NCBI GenBank assembly: GCA_013695505.1
Contig: JACDAH010000199.1
Span: 1-16,110 of the forward strand
Direction: 5' to 3'
Length of the DNA stretch: 16,110 nucleotides
Source: Chloroflexota bacterium
GTDB taxonomy: Bacteria > Chloroflexota > Limnocylindria > Limnocylindrales > CSP1-4
Shown in pieces: positions 1 through 8,954 of the stretch. The notes under the pieces are model-generated. The model did not search any database and was not told where the DNA came from. It saw nothing but the letters and a program-made list of their open reading frames with translations. Position 1 is the stretch's first letter. Each line of letters opens with the position of its first letter. The position numbers and the translations under genes were made by a program.

Positions 1-1188
1 TTCAAGCCGAAGTACGTCGAGCAGGCCGCGGCCGCGGTGAAAGCCCAGTACTCCGGGGCGGATGTGAAGATCGACCTCCAGAAGGTCGGCGACGATGACT
101 TCTATACGAAGCTCCTTCTCGCCCTCGACAGCGGCACCGGACCGGACGTGTTCCATGTCGGTGGCAGCTCGATCGGGGAGCTCGCGGACGCCAGCTACAT
201 CGAGCCGCTCGACGACTACGTCAGCCAGTGGGCCGACTGGAGTCAGTACCCGGACGCCGTCAAGAGCGGTGTGACCTACAAGGGCAGCGTCTGGGCCATC
301 CCGTACGGTCTCGATGTGCGCTGGCTCTACTACCGCAAGGACGATCTTCAGAAGGCCGGGCTGGCCGCCGACTGGCAGCCGGCCAACGTCCAGGGGATCC
401 TCGATGCGGCGAACGCGGTCAAGGCCGCCAATGAGCCCAACGTCCTGCCGTACGCCCTGTACGCCGGACCGGCGGGTTCGAGCGGCACCGCGGATCACGC
501 CTTCGTTCCGCTCCTGTGGGCGTTCGGTGGCGAGCTCCAGGACAAGGACGGCAAGTGGATCGGGGACAGCCCGGCCACGCGCAAGGTGATGGCCTACTAC
601 CAGAAGGCCTACGACGGCCTGAGCCCGAAGGAGATTCTGACCTCGACGAAGCCGTGGACGGCGATGCGCGAGAAGCTCGGCAATGGCCAGCTCGCGCTCC
701 TGTTCGAAGGTGGCTGGGTGTACGGCGGCTGGGCGTCGGCCGACAAGGCCGCGACCGAGCAGAACGTCGGCTACGTCCTCCACCCGACCGAGAGCGGCGG
801 CCCCTCGTTCACGATCGGCGGCCCCGGCACGTGCTGGTACGTCAGCTCGCGGAGCGCCAACAAGCAGGGCGCCTGGGAGTTCGTCAAGGCGATGAACACC
901 GCCGAGATCGTCGGCAAGCTCAACGCCGAGGATCCCCATCCCGTCGCCCGCGCGGACGCCGCGGAGGTGGCCGAGTTCAAGACAAACAAGTATCTCGTCG
1001 ACTCGACCGCCGCCCTCGCCAAGGCGAAGTTCACGGCCCCGGATCCAGGTTATTCGAAGGTCATCGAGGCCATCCAGAAGGCGACCGCTCGGGTAGCGGC
1101 CGGTGAGCTGAGCCCCGACGACGCCGCCAAGCGCTACTCCGACGACCTGGCTCAGGCGCTCGGCGCCGACAAGGTCACGTCGCTGTAG
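1..1188 (+). CDS. ABC transporter extracellular solute-binding protein, family 1 (5' truncated by window)
   Basis: Captures a solute, by family a sugar or sugar-like compound, outside the membrane and delivers it to the two permeases encoded next. The reading frame is open from base 1, so the signal peptide or lipobox and the first residues lie outside the window; 395 codons are visible before TAG. Numbering from the first visible codon, GPDVFHVGG is the usual beta-strand/loop of family 1 binding proteins. AIPYGLDVRWLYYRKD (codons 99-114) matches the conserved block of maltose/glycerol-3-phosphate type receptors. Aromatic residues are abundant (many W and Y), as expected for a carbohydrate site. 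The stop codon overlaps the GTG of the next gene by one base, so the genes are translationally coupled. The exact ligand cannot be read from sequence. A GTG at 37 could be mistaken for a start but lies inside the mature protein. Confidence 0.93.
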   Translation, partial: FKPKYVEQAAAAVKAQYSGADVKIDLQKVGDDDFYTKLLLALDSGTGPDVFHVGGSSIGELADASYIEPLDDYVSQWADWSQYPDAVKSGVTYKGSVWAIPYGLDVRWLYYRKDDLQKAGLAADWQPANVQGILDAANAVKAANEPNVLPYALYAGPAGSSGTADHAFVPLLWAFGGELQDKDGKWIGDSPATRKVMAYYQKAYDGLSPKEILTSTKPWTAMREKLGNGQLALLFEGGWVYGGWASADKAATEQNVGYVLHPTESGGPSFTIGGPGTCWYVSSRSANKQGAWEFVKAMNTAEIVGKLNAEDPHPVARADAAEVAEFKTNKYLVDSTAALAKAKFTAPDPGYSKVIEAIQKATARVAAGELSPDDAAKRYSDDLAQALGADKVTSL

Positions 1189-2087
1189 TGGCAGTCGCAC
1201 GCCGCGGGAGGTTGGCCCGCAACCGGCTCTACCTGGCCGGGCTCAGCCCCGCCGCGTTCCTGCTCGCGCTGTTCTTCGTTGGCCCCGCCCTGTGGGCCCT
1301 CGGATCGAGCTTCACGAATCGCGCGCTGGTCGGCATCGACGCCGCCAACCCGCGGTTCGTGGGACTCGACAACTACGTCCGCCTGTTCGGCGACCCGGAC
1401 TTCGCCAAGGTGATCCTCAACTCGGTCGTCTTCGTGATCGGCTCGGCGATCATCGGCCAGTTCGTACTGGGACTCCTCCTGGCGCTGCTGATCGATCACG
1501 CCCAGCTCCGCGGCTTCCTCGCGTCGAACTTCGTCTACGCGGCGGTCCTCCTCGCGTGGGTCAACCCGACGATCATCGCGGGCTTCCTGTGGGTCGCGAT
1601 GTTCGACTTCTACAACGGCTCGCTCAATACCGGCCTCCATGTGCTCGGCGCTCAGCCGGCCAACTGGCTCGGCGAAGGACCGATGCTCGCGGTCATCATC
1701 GCGAACACGTGGCGCGGCACGGCCTTCACGATGCTGATCTTCCTCGGCGCCCTCCGGACGGTCCCGAGCGACATCTACGAGGCGGCCCGGGTCGACGGTG
1801 CCGGCGCCGTCCGGCGTTTCTGGGACCACACGCTGCCGATCCTCCGACCGATCGCTGCGCTCACGCTCCTGTCGGTCACGATGGCGACGTTCGGGACGTT
1901 CATCCTCATCCAGACGCTGACCAACGGCGGCCCCGCGTACCAGACCGAGGTGATCGCGCTATACGCGTTCCACGAAGCCTTCCAGAACCACGCGGTTGGC
2001 TACGGATCGACGATCGCGGTGGTCATGCTGGCCCTGAATCTCGCGTTCGCGGTCGTGTTCCTGCGCTGGTCGAGGGCGCGGGCATGA
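1188..2087 (+). CDS. ABC sugar transporter permease, MalF/UgpA type
   Basis: Inner-membrane permease subunit of the importer, 299 residues with about six membrane spans; the first is near residues 15-38 and others near 75-105 and 115-140. The cytoplasmic coupling loop that contacts the ATPase is visible as the EAA motif: E198-A199-A200, G204 and the LP at 216-217. This defines the binding-protein-dependent transport inner-membrane family (BPD_transp_1). The GTG start is chosen because it overlaps the upstream TAG in TAGTG and is followed at once by a basic N terminus and the first helix. The end overlaps the next gene in ATGA. A MalF-like rather than MalG-like role is inferred from position and from the receptor-first gene order. 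The length suits the short MalF homologues that lack the large periplasmic loop. Confidence 0.93.
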   Translation: MAVARRGRLARNRLYLAGLSPAAFLLALFFVGPALWALGSSFTNRALVGIDAANPRFVGLDNYVRLFGDPDFAKVILNSVVFVIGSAIIGQFVLGLLLALLIDHAQLRGFLASNFVYAAVLLAWVNPTIIAGFLWVAMFDFYNGSLNTGLHVLGAQPANWLGEGPMLAVIIANTWRGTAFTMLIFLGALRTVPSDIYEAARVDGAGAVRRFWDHTLPILRPIAALTLLSVTMATFGTFILIQTLTNGGPAYQTEVIALYAFHEAFQNHAVGYGSTIAVVMLALNLAFAVVFLRWSRARA

Positions 2088-3019
2088 CCGCGGACCTGAC
2101 CGCCGTCGCCGGGGCCGAGCTCGCCACCGACCAGCTCGCGACCGAGCGCCTGGCTGCACGGGCGACCGCGCCCGCTCCCCGGCCGAAGGCTCGAGCCGGC
2201 CCGCTCGAGTGGATCCTCATCCACCTCACGTTCCTCGTCGTCTCGGTCTTCTTCCTCGTCCCGTTCGTCTGGCTGTTGAGCGCCGCGTTCGACGCCAAGG
2301 CGACGGCCTACATCCAGTTCCCGGTCGAGCCGACGATCATGAACTTCGTCCGGATCTTCACCGAGCACGACTTCGGGCGTGTCCTCGTCAACAGCGTGTT
2401 CGTCGCGGTCGCCACGATGATCCTGGTCGTGGCGACCGTGGCCCTCGCGGGCTACTCCCTGTCGCGCCTCGACCTGCGTCGCAAGGACTGGATCACGTAC
2501 GCGGTCCTGCTCCTCCAGACGATGCCGATCTCGGCCACGATGGTCCCGATCTACGGCCTGGCTCGGCAGCTCGGGCTGCGCAACAGCTACCTCGGGTTGA
2601 TCCTGATCCACGCCGCGATCGAGCTGCCCTTCCTCATCTGGCTGATGAAGGGGTTCTTCGACTCGATCCCGCGCCACCTCGAGGAGGCGGCCTGGCTGGA
2701 CGGCCGGTCCAAGCTGCGCGCCCTCGTCGAGATCGTCCTGCCGCTGGCTCGGCCAGGTCTCGGGATCGCCGCCGGGCTGGCGTTCCTGAGCGCCTGGGCG
2801 GAGGTCCTGATGGTCGTGATCCTGATCGATCAGGACAGCCTCAAGACCGTTCCGCTCGCGTTCTACGAGGCGATGCGCACGCAGGGCGGCTATGTCGAGG
2901 TCCAGTACGGCGTCATCGCAGCCATGGCCGTGATCTATCTCCTCCCGGTCATGGTCGTCTTCTTCGCCGCGCGCCGGCTCATGGTCCGCGGCCTGATGAG
3001 CAGCACGAGGGGTCTGTAG
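2084..3019 (+). CDS. ABC sugar transporter permease, MalG/UgpE type
   Basis: Second permease subunit, 311 residues, forming the channel with the preceding protein. The ATG at 2084 overlaps the upstream TGA (ATGA) and has GAGGG seven bases before it, so it is preferred over the much longer in-frame extension reaching back to 1292, which only shadows the first permease gene. The N terminus has about 40 Ala/Pro/Arg-rich cytoplasmic residues, then a strong membrane span (about 42-66) and five more. The EAA coupling motif is E201-A202-A203, G207 and LP at 219-220. The C terminus ends in a short basic tail typical of MalG relatives. The stop codon directly abuts the ATPase start, so all four transporter genes form one transcript. 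The substrate is not determined by this subunit. Confidence 0.93.
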   Translation: MTADLTAVAGAELATDQLATERLAARATAPAPRPKARAGPLEWILIHLTFLVVSVFFLVPFVWLLSAAFDAKATAYIQFPVEPTIMNFVRIFTEHDFGRVLVNSVFVAVATMILVVATVALAGYSLSRLDLRRKDWITYAVLLLQTMPISATMVPIYGLARQLGLRNSYLGLILIHAAIELPFLIWLMKGFFDSIPRHLEEAAWLDGRSKLRALVEIVLPLARPGLGIAAGLAFLSAWAEVLMVVILIDQDSLKTVPLAFYEAMRTQGGYVEVQYGVIAAMAVIYLLPVMVVFFAARRLMVRGLMSSTRGL

Positions 3020-4132
<1,113 letters not shown>

Positions 4133-4142
4133 ACCGGAGCGC

Positions 4143-5507
4143 GTGACGGAATCCGGCCAGCCGTTCCCGGGTGGGCCAGACCTCGTCCTCGAGGGGCGGT
4201 TCGGGTCAGCCGACGAGAGGCGCTACCACCTCGTCCCGTTCTCGGTCCCGCCGGGTTGCCGCCAGCTCGCGATCGCCTACTCCTACACGGACCGCATCGA
4301 TTCCGATCCGCTCGCGGGCGGCGGGAACACGCTCGACATCGGCCTGTTCGATCCGCGCGGAACGGAGACTGGCACTCCCGGGTTCCGTGGCTGGAGCGGC
4401 AGCCACAAGGACGCCTTTGTCGTCGGCCAGGATTGGGCCACTCCACCGTACGCCGCCGGGCCGATTGCGGACGGCACGTGGAACGTCCTCCTCGGCCCAT
4501 ACAAGGTCGGCCCCCGCGGCTGCGAATACCGGGTGGAGATCCGTCTGGACCCGTGCCTCCCGCCGCTCGAGCGCGACCTGGTCCGGACCGGCGTACCGGT
4601 CCGTCCGGTCCTGCCGCAGGCGCGCGACGGCTGGCTGCGGGGTGACCTCCACTGCCATACCCGCTACTCGGATGGCGACTCGTGGCCGTCCGAGATGCTC
4701 CATGCCGCGGCGGAAGCCGGCCTCGATTTCCTGGGCGCCACCGACCACAACAACGTTGCCCATCACGCCGACTATGGGCCCGGCGGTGGTCCGCTGCCGA
4801 TTGTCGTGCCCGGCGTCGAGGTCACGACCTACGGTGGGCATTGGAATGCCTGGGGGACCGACCGCTGGTGGGAGTTCCGCGATCCCGACGCCGCCGCGGT
4901 CGAGCGGGCGATGCGCGAAGCCGCCGCTTCGGGTGCGTTCGTCAGCGTGAACCATGCGAAGCCGTTCGGGCCGCCGTGGGAGTACCCGACGGCCCGGGGA
5001 TTCCACGCCGTCGAGGTCTGGAACGGGTCGTGGGTCGGGCTGAACTCCGTCGCCCTCACCTTCTGGGAGGATCGCCTCCGCGCGGGTGAGCGCCTCGTCG
5101 CGGTCGGTGGCAGCGACACGCATCTCCTCCGGTCCGATGATCCCGACGTGCGCCACAGCCGCGCTCCGGGCAATCCGACGACATGGGTGGACGCCGGCGG
5201 CGGCGCCGACGCGACCGCCATCCTCCGCGGAATGCGCGAGGGGCGGACGTTCGTCTCGGCGTCGCCGGCCGGTCCGCAGCTGTATCTCGACGAGGCGGAC
5301 GGCCAGATCCTGGTGGCCGTCGAAGACGGCGCGGGGACGGCCCTGCTCCTCATCGGCGACAACGGCACGATCGACGCTCGGTCGGTCGACTCCGCCAGTT
5401 GGTCGACCTCGTGCGCTCTGCCCGGGTCGAGCGGCTACGTTCGCGCCCAGCTCGTTCGGCCGACGGGCGAGGTCGTTGCCTTGACGAGCCCGATCTGGCT
5501 GGGATGA
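4143..5507 (+). CDS. CehA/McbA-type PHP-domain metallohydrolase
   Basis: A 454-residue metal-dependent hydrolase. Residues 1-160 look like an all-beta (jelly-roll-like) N-terminal domain. From about 165 comes a PHP domain with its metal ligands visible: H170 and H172 in DLHCHT, D177, H202 in TDHNN, E226 in VPGVEV, H271 in VNHAKPF, and D325 plus H327 in GGSDTH. PHP enzymes hydrolyse phosphoesters; the CehA/McbA subfamily is also known for carbaryl ester hydrolysis. The gene begins 10 bases after the ATPase stop with a GTG and only a weak GGAG-like ribosome site, so it is probably the last gene of the importer operon. I infer that it acts on the imported compound, perhaps a phosphodiester or phosphorylated sugar. 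No obvious signal peptide is seen at this start. A 13-base palindrome is centred on its TGA. Confidence 0.85.
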   Translation: MTESGQPFPGGPDLVLEGRFGSADERRYHLVPFSVPPGCRQLAIAYSYTDRIDSDPLAGGGNTLDIGLFDPRGTETGTPGFRGWSGSHKDAFVVGQDWATPPYAAGPIADGTWNVLLGPYKVGPRGCEYRVEIRLDPCLPPLERDLVRTGVPVRPVLPQARDGWLRGDLHCHTRYSDGDSWPSEMLHAAAEAGLDFLGATDHNNVAHHADYGPGGGPLPIVVPGVEVTTYGGHWNAWGTDRWWEFRDPDAAAVERAMREAAASGAFVSVNHAKPFGPPWEYPTARGFHAVEVWNGSWVGLNSVALTFWEDRLRAGERLVAVGGSDTHLLRSDDPDVRHSRAPGNPTTWVDAGGGADATAILRGMREGRTFVSASPAGPQLYLDEADGQILVAVEDGAGTALLLIGDNGTIDARSVDSASWSTSCALPGSSGYVRAQLVRPTGEVVALTSPIWLG

Positions 5508-5531
5508 TCCCAACTCGTCGAGGTTCGGTCG

Positions 5532-5537
5532 TAAGAT
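5532..5537 (+). promoter_or_regulatory. Possible -10 element for the DinB-like gene
   Basis: TAAGAT lies exactly six bases before the ATG at 5544, and no Shine-Dalgarno sequence is visible between them. The spacing equals that of the much stronger ArsR promoter in this window, which suggests a leaderless message. No good -35 is found, so read-through from the importer operon remains possible. Confidence 0.35.
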
Positions 5538-5543
5538 CCGGCA

Positions 5544-6053
5544 ATGTCCATTCGACCGTTCTATGACCGCTGGCCGCAGTACAACCGGCGCCTGACCGAG
5601 GTCATCGGCGCCATGACCGACAAGCAGCTCGCGATTCGCCCGGCTCCCCAGCACTGGCCGATCTGGGCGACCGTCGGGCACACCGCCGGCGGTCGCGCCT
5701 ACTGGCTCTGCGGGGTCCTCGGCGAGCCCGGTGCCGAGGCGACGCCGTTTCCCGATCCTCTCAATGCGGAGGGCTGGGAGGACGACCTCGACCACCCGCG
5801 GAGCGCCGATGAGCTCGTAGCGGCCCTCGATACGACCTGGGCAGTCGCCGACCGCCTCCTCGACCGTTGGACGCCCGAGATGTTGAACGAGGAAGTCGAG
5901 CGGCTCTACGGCGACCAGCGCCAGGTCCATTCGCGCGCCTCGATCCTGCAGCGCTTGATCACGCACGAGGCCTACCACTGCGGCGAGCTGTCACAGACGC
6001 TCGGAATCGCCGGGCTGCCCCAGATCGATCTGTGGTGGCCCGACGAGGTCTGA
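5544..6053 (+). CDS. DinB-superfamily protein
   Basis: A 169-residue protein with the DinB/YfiT-like four-helix bundle pattern. The three histidines that usually bind a divalent metal can be placed at H46 (in TVGHTAGG) and H141 and H145 (in ITHEAYHCGEL). Members of this superfamily include thiol-dependent transferases (mycothiol, bacillithiol) and many proteins of unknown role. Which applies here cannot be told; the protein has a single cysteine, C146, beside the metal site and another at about 56. The start is 36 bases after the PHP gene, with a -10-like hexamer but no ribosome-binding site. It may be a separate leaderless unit or a tail of the operon. It converges on the SRPBCC gene with only three bases between the two stop codons, so no room is left for a dedicated terminator. 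Confidence 0.82.
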   Translation: MSIRPFYDRWPQYNRRLTEVIGAMTDKQLAIRPAPQHWPIWATVGHTAGGRAYWLCGVLGEPGAEATPFPDPLNAEGWEDDLDHPRSADELVAALDTTWAVADRLLDRWTPEMLNEEVERLYGDQRQVHSRASILQRLITHEAYHCGELSQTLGIAGLPQIDLWWPDEV

Positions 6054-6056
6054 CCC

Positions 6057-6449
6057 TCAGCGCCGCGCGACGGTGCGTCGCAGGTTCTGGACGCTCTCGT
6101 CGAACATGCGCTGGACCGCCGCGGCGTCCGCGTCGTCGCCCGTCCAGAGGCGGATCGTCACCTTCGACATGCTGGCGGTGATCGGCGCGATCTCGATCGA
6201 ACCCCCGAGGTCCCCGTTCGGGAGGGCCCACTCGACCCGTCGAGCGCTGCGGTCGACGTGGAAGCGGGCCTCCGCGGCGCCATCGCGGGCCGCGAGCTCG
6301 TGGTCGAGATCGAGCTCGCCCTCGACAGCGTCGATGTCCGCGAGCTCGATGATCGCGACGTAGTCCGGGATTCGCGCGGAGTCGGCCAGGACGTCCAGGA
6401 TGTCGTCGGCGCCGACGGCGACCGTGATGCTGTGCTCGAAGTCGGCCAT
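6057..6449 (-). CDS. SRPBCC-family (START/polyketide cyclase-like) protein
   Basis: A 130-residue protein beginning MADFEHSITVAV, with the usual SRPBCC order: N-terminal strand, helix (DDILDVLADSARIPDYV), a central run of beta strands (residues about 40-105) and a long C-terminal helix ending in a basic tail. The fold encloses a hydrophobic pocket for lipids or small molecules; functions in the superfamily are diverse, and I cannot assign a ligand. The ATG is preceded by GAGGAC, a plausible ribosome site. It lies 38 bases downstream of the oxidoreductase gene on the same strand, so the two are probably co-transcribed. Confidence 0.72.
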   Translation of the reverse strand: MADFEHSITVAVGADDILDVLADSARIPDYVAIIELADIDAVEGELDLDHELAARDGAAEARFHVDRSARRVEWALPNGDLGGSIEIAPITASMSKVTIRLWTGDDADAAAVQRMFDESVQNLRRTVARR

Positions 6450-6487
6450 CGAGGTCCTCGGTTCGTGGGGTGTCAGCGTCGCGACGA

Positions 6488-7474
6488 TCAGCCAGGCACC
6501 GAGATCACGACCTTGCCCAGCGCATGTCCATCGTCGACGTACCGGAGCGCTTCGACCACCTCGTCAAGCGGGAACCTCCGATCGATCCTCGCCACCAGCT
6601 TGCCGGCCGCGATCAACGCCTTGAGCGTGTTCACATCGTCCGAGTTGAACGGCTTCCACCACAGGAGCAGGCCGGTCCACTTCTTGCTCGCGAGCGAGAC
6701 CAACGGCCCAATGATCAGCGCGCCGAAGATCGGCAGCGACGTCCCGCCGAGCGTGACGTAGACGCCGTCCGGCCGGAGCGCTCGCCGGACGCGGAGGATC
6801 GAGTGATGGGAATCCGTGTCGACGATCCAGTCATACCGTTCGCCGGTCTTCGTGTAGTCGACCTGCGTGTAATCGATCACGTGGTCGACGCCAAGCGACC
6901 GGACGAAGTCGACCTTGGCGGGACTGCAGACGCCGGTCACCTCGGCGCCGAGAGTCTTCGCGATCTGGACGGCGAACGGGCCGACATTGCCCGAGGCGCC
7001 GTCGATCAGGACGCGGTCGCCCGGGTTGATCGTCCGGCCGTTCCGGAGGCGGAGCGCCTGCACCGCGAGGATCGCCGAATGGGGCAGCGTGGCGGCTTCC
7101 TCGAAGGTCATCCCCTCCGGGATCGTCTCGAACGCCCGCTCACTCGCGCAGACGTACTCGGCGAAGGCACCCGAACGGAACGAGAACAGGTCCGCGAACA
7201 CCTGGTCGCCGACCCGGAACCGGGTCACCCCGCTGCCGACGGCTTCGACGACCCCTGCGGCATCGAGACCGATCCGGTGCTCTCGCGGCGCACGTACACC
7301 CATGAAGAGGCGGGCGAAACCCGGACGCGGGCCGAAGCCGTCGAGGTCCGCGCGATTGATCGACGCGGCATGGACGCGGACCAGCACCTCCCCGTCAGCC
7401 GGCACGGGTCGGTCGACGTCTTCGAGTCGGACGACATCGAGCGAACCGTATCGATCGCGGATTGCCGCCTGCAT
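6488..7474 (-). CDS. NAD(P)-dependent medium-chain dehydrogenase/reductase, quinone-oxidoreductase type
   Basis: A 328-residue MDR-superfamily oxidoreductase. The N-terminal GroES-like domain carries HAASINRAD (35-43), where zinc-dependent alcohol dehydrogenases would have a catalytic Cys. It also lacks the four-Cys structural zinc loop, which places it with the zinc-free quinone/enone reductases. The Rossmann domain starts with the dinucleotide motif GASGNVG (159-165). The C terminus RRFPLDEVVEALRYVDDGHALGKVVISV is the normal family ending. The start at 7474 is chosen because the protein homology begins at MQAAIRDRYG and an AGGAGAGG ribosome site stands just upstream. The open frame extends 50 codons further, but that part is low-complexity Ser/Ala/Arg. 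It probably reduces a quinone or an unsaturated carbonyl; the substrate is unknown. It leads a two-gene unit with the SRPBCC gene. Confidence 0.88.
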   Translation of the reverse strand: MQAAIRDRYGSLDVVRLEDVDRPVPADGEVLVRVHAASINRADLDGFGPRPGFARLFMGVRAPREHRIGLDAAGVVEAVGSGVTRFRVGDQVFADLFSFRSGAFAEYVCASERAFETIPEGMTFEEAATLPHSAILAVQALRLRNGRTINPGDRVLIDGASGNVGPFAVQIAKTLGAEVTGVCSPAKVDFVRSLGVDHVIDYTQVDYTKTGERYDWIVDTDSHHSILRVRRALRPDGVYVTLGGTSLPIFGALIIGPLVSLASKKWTGLLLWWKPFNSDDVNTLKALIAAGKLVARIDRRFPLDEVVEALRYVDDGHALGKVVISVPG

Positions 7475-7812
7475 GGCCTCTCCTCTCGCTGAATGCGTCA
7501 AGTGTGGGGCACTCACGATCAGGATGTGGCGGCCCAGGCGACGTCGCTCTTCGACGCGGCTGCCCGCGGCGGCCGCAGCGGTCATCGAGGAGCTCGACCG
7601 GGAGCCGGAACGCCCTTGAGCCACGGGCGATCCGTTCGGACCCGGACGTTCAGGGGGCGCGGCAGATCGCGATCGAGCTGGGCGGACGACTCGATTCGGC
7701 AGCCCGTCGTCCGATTCCGGTCATCGGCGCCGGAAGGGCGCGGGCCGTCACCGCCGGTGAATACCCTCGATCGGGCCCGGAATGGGCCCCTACAGCGTTT
7801 GCGCTGCGGTCC
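7475..7812. other. Intergenic stretch, no supported gene
   Basis: 338 bases upstream of the oxidoreductase and downstream of the small helical-protein gene, both on the minus strand. The open frames crossing it are low-complexity Arg/Ala/Ser translations without ribosome sites. The end nearest 7474 holds the AGGAGAGG site of the oxidoreductase. The other end holds two adjacent GC-rich hairpins (7773-7806). I see no convincing sigma-70 promoter. Confidence 0.6.
7773..7806 (-). terminator. Tandem hairpins after the 7813-8166 gene, possible terminator
   Basis: Two short hairpins lie side by side just beyond the stop codon at 7813. The first is CAGCG, loop TTTG, CGCTG (7793-7806). The second is GGGCCC, loop GGAAT, GGGCCC (7773-7789). 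Neither is followed by a T-run on the minus strand, so a classical intrinsic terminator is not proven; GC-rich genomes often use such T-less structures. Confidence 0.35.
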
Positions 7813-8166
7813 TCAGGAAGCGGTCGTCGTCCGGCTGCGTGCCGCGACCATCGCCTTGTCGGCTTCCTTCAGGCGCTCCAGCGCCTGCTGAGCGATCGAG
7901 CCCTCGTTGTGGGCCGCCAGACGCCGAAGCGCGGTCCGGGCGGCCGGCCGAGCCTCCGGGTCACGGGTCGCGAGGAGCTCGAGCCACGCCGAGACAGAGG
8001 ACGCGAGGTCCGGCATCGTGACGACGAGGGCGGCGAGCGGCTCCACGGACGCCACACCGAAGGCGAGGATGTCCTCGCGCAATCCGATCCGCTTTGGCGG
8101 CGGGCAGCCGGCCAGCTTGTCGAGCTGGCTCTGGAGATCCGCGTCGACCGCGACACGCCGCGTCAC
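7813..8166 (-). CDS. Small alpha-helical (HEAT-like) protein of unknown function
   Basis: 117 residues, not recognised as a named family. The sequence predicts almost entirely helix; the segment from about 45 to 105 (PLAALVVTMPDLASSVSAWL, then ATRDPEARPAARTALRRLAA) has the paired-helix rhythm of HEAT/ARM repeats, so a small protein-binding scaffold is a fair guess. A single Cys (residue 21) lies in a CPPPKR turn. The ATG overlaps the stop of the upstream HARE-HTH-like gene by four bases, so the two are translationally coupled and probably work together. The C terminus is a disordered-looking Arg/Thr/Ser tail. Function is unknown. Confidence 0.7.
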   Translation of the reverse strand: MTRRVAVDADLQSQLDKLAGCPPPKRIGLREDILAFGVASVEPLAALVVTMPDLASSVSAWLELLATRDPEARPAARTALRRLAAHNEGSIAQQALERLKEADKAMVAARSRTTTAS

Positions 8167-8915
8167 GGGAGGTCTTCTTCGCGCAGCCCGAACTCGAGGA
8201 GGCGGCGTTTGGCCGTCGCCCGCTCGTCGTCGGAGAATAGCGGCCTGAACTCGGGCCGGAGAACCTGGAACTCCATGGTCACCATCAACTTGTTGGCCTC
8301 GGCGAGACGCCGGAACCCTTCCGAGACGCCTGGCTTGGACAGGAGATGACGAGCGGCTTCGTGGCCGCCACGCCGGTTGGTCATGATCAGAAATCGGCGG
8401 GCCGCATAGCGAACCTCGCGGAGGGCCGACGCGTAGACCCCCAGCATCGCCTCGTTGAACTGCTCAAGGAGGTGCGCGTCGTAGGTCCGGAGCTCCGCGT
8501 CGCGCAGCCGGATCCGGCCGCCGTCTCGCAGGAAGAGCCGGGAGTACACGTGGACGCGGGCGTGGATCTGCCCGGGATCGACCGGCGAGCCGTCGCGCTT
8601 CCGGTACAGGCCGCTGTCGTTGATCCCGTCGGCGAGCTCACGGGCGGTCATCGGGGCGTTCCCGCCATCGCGGAGGATCCGGGCCAGTGCCTCGTGGAGT
8701 GAGAGGTCTCCGTCGCCATCGGGAAAGCCAATGATCGTCGGTCTTGCCCGCCCGGCAGGGGTCGGCACGATGCCGAGCACGTAGCGGCCTCGATCGATGA
8801 GTGACTCCAGGGTGCGCGCCCGGACGCGGAGCTCGCGAAGCTCGTCCTCGGCGTGGACGAGCTCCCGCTCGATCGCCGGTCGGTTGGACGTGAGGGCGGC
8901 CTCGAGTGCTTCCAT
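8163..8915 (-). CDS. HARE-HTH-like winged-helix protein with coiled coil
   Basis: A 250-residue protein in three parts. Residues about 1-45 form a charged coiled coil. Residues 71-138 match the HARE-HTH pattern: LSLHEALARILRDGG, then PMTARELADGINDSGLYRKR, then a variable basic loop with G-S-P-V-D-P, IHARVHVYSRLFLRDGG and a final strand RIRLRD. This winged helix is known from ASXL proteins, RNA polymerase delta subunits and restriction-linked proteins, where it is thought to read or bind DNA. The rest (about 145-250) is helical and rich in Arg, ending FRPLFSDDERATAKRRLLEF; I do not recognise it. No nuclease or methylase motif is visible. The start is followed at once by the coiled coil and preceded by GGAG. 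It is the first gene of a two-gene unit. Assignment of the domain rests on pattern only. Confidence 0.72.
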   Translation of the reverse strand: MEALEAALTSNRPAIERELVHAEDELRELRVRARTLESLIDRGRYVLGIVPTPAGRARPTIIGFPDGDGDLSLHEALARILRDGGNAPMTARELADGINDSGLYRKRDGSPVDPGQIHARVHVYSRLFLRDGGRIRLRDAELRTYDAHLLEQFNEAMLGVYASALREVRYAARRFLIMTNRRGGHEAARHLLSKPGVSEGFRRLAEANKLMVTMEFQVLRPEFRPLFSDDERATAKRRLLEFGLREEDLP

Positions 8916-8936
8916 TTCGCTCCAAACAATGTGTCT

Positions 8937-8954
8937 AATAGATCGTACTCTATT
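8937..8954. promoter_or_regulatory. Inverted repeat in AT-rich divergent promoter spacer
   Basis: AATAGA, six-base spacer TCGTAC, TCTATT: a perfect 6+6+6 inverted repeat, 21 bases upstream of the HARE-HTH-like start and about 95 upstream of the divergent NTF2-like gene. The surrounding 40 bases are strikingly AT-rich for this sequence, as promoters here are likely to be. On the minus strand the repeat contains TACGAT, a fair -10 hexamer. It is a plausible operator for the divergent pair, perhaps bound by the winged-helix protein itself. Confidence 0.45.

Noticed and set aside
1292..3019. A 575-codon frame that would fuse an Arg/Pro-rich protein to the second permease
   Set aside because: The part before 2084 is only a shadow of the first permease gene; the true start has an SD and an ATGA overlap.
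4206..5978. A 590-codon minus-strand frame opposite the PHP and DinB genes
   Set aside because: Low-complexity shadow translation without motifs; both opposite-strand genes have intact family signatures.
7474..7619. A plus-strand short frame with a CVKCG motif that hinted at a zinc ribbon
   Set aside because: Only one Cys pair, no ribosome site, Arg-rich remainder, and it overlaps the divergent oxidoreductase start.
7475..7624. N-terminal extension of the oxidoreductase
   Set aside because: Fifty Ser/Ala/Arg-rich codons without homology character, while MQAAIRDRYG has a strong AGGAGAGG site directly upstream.
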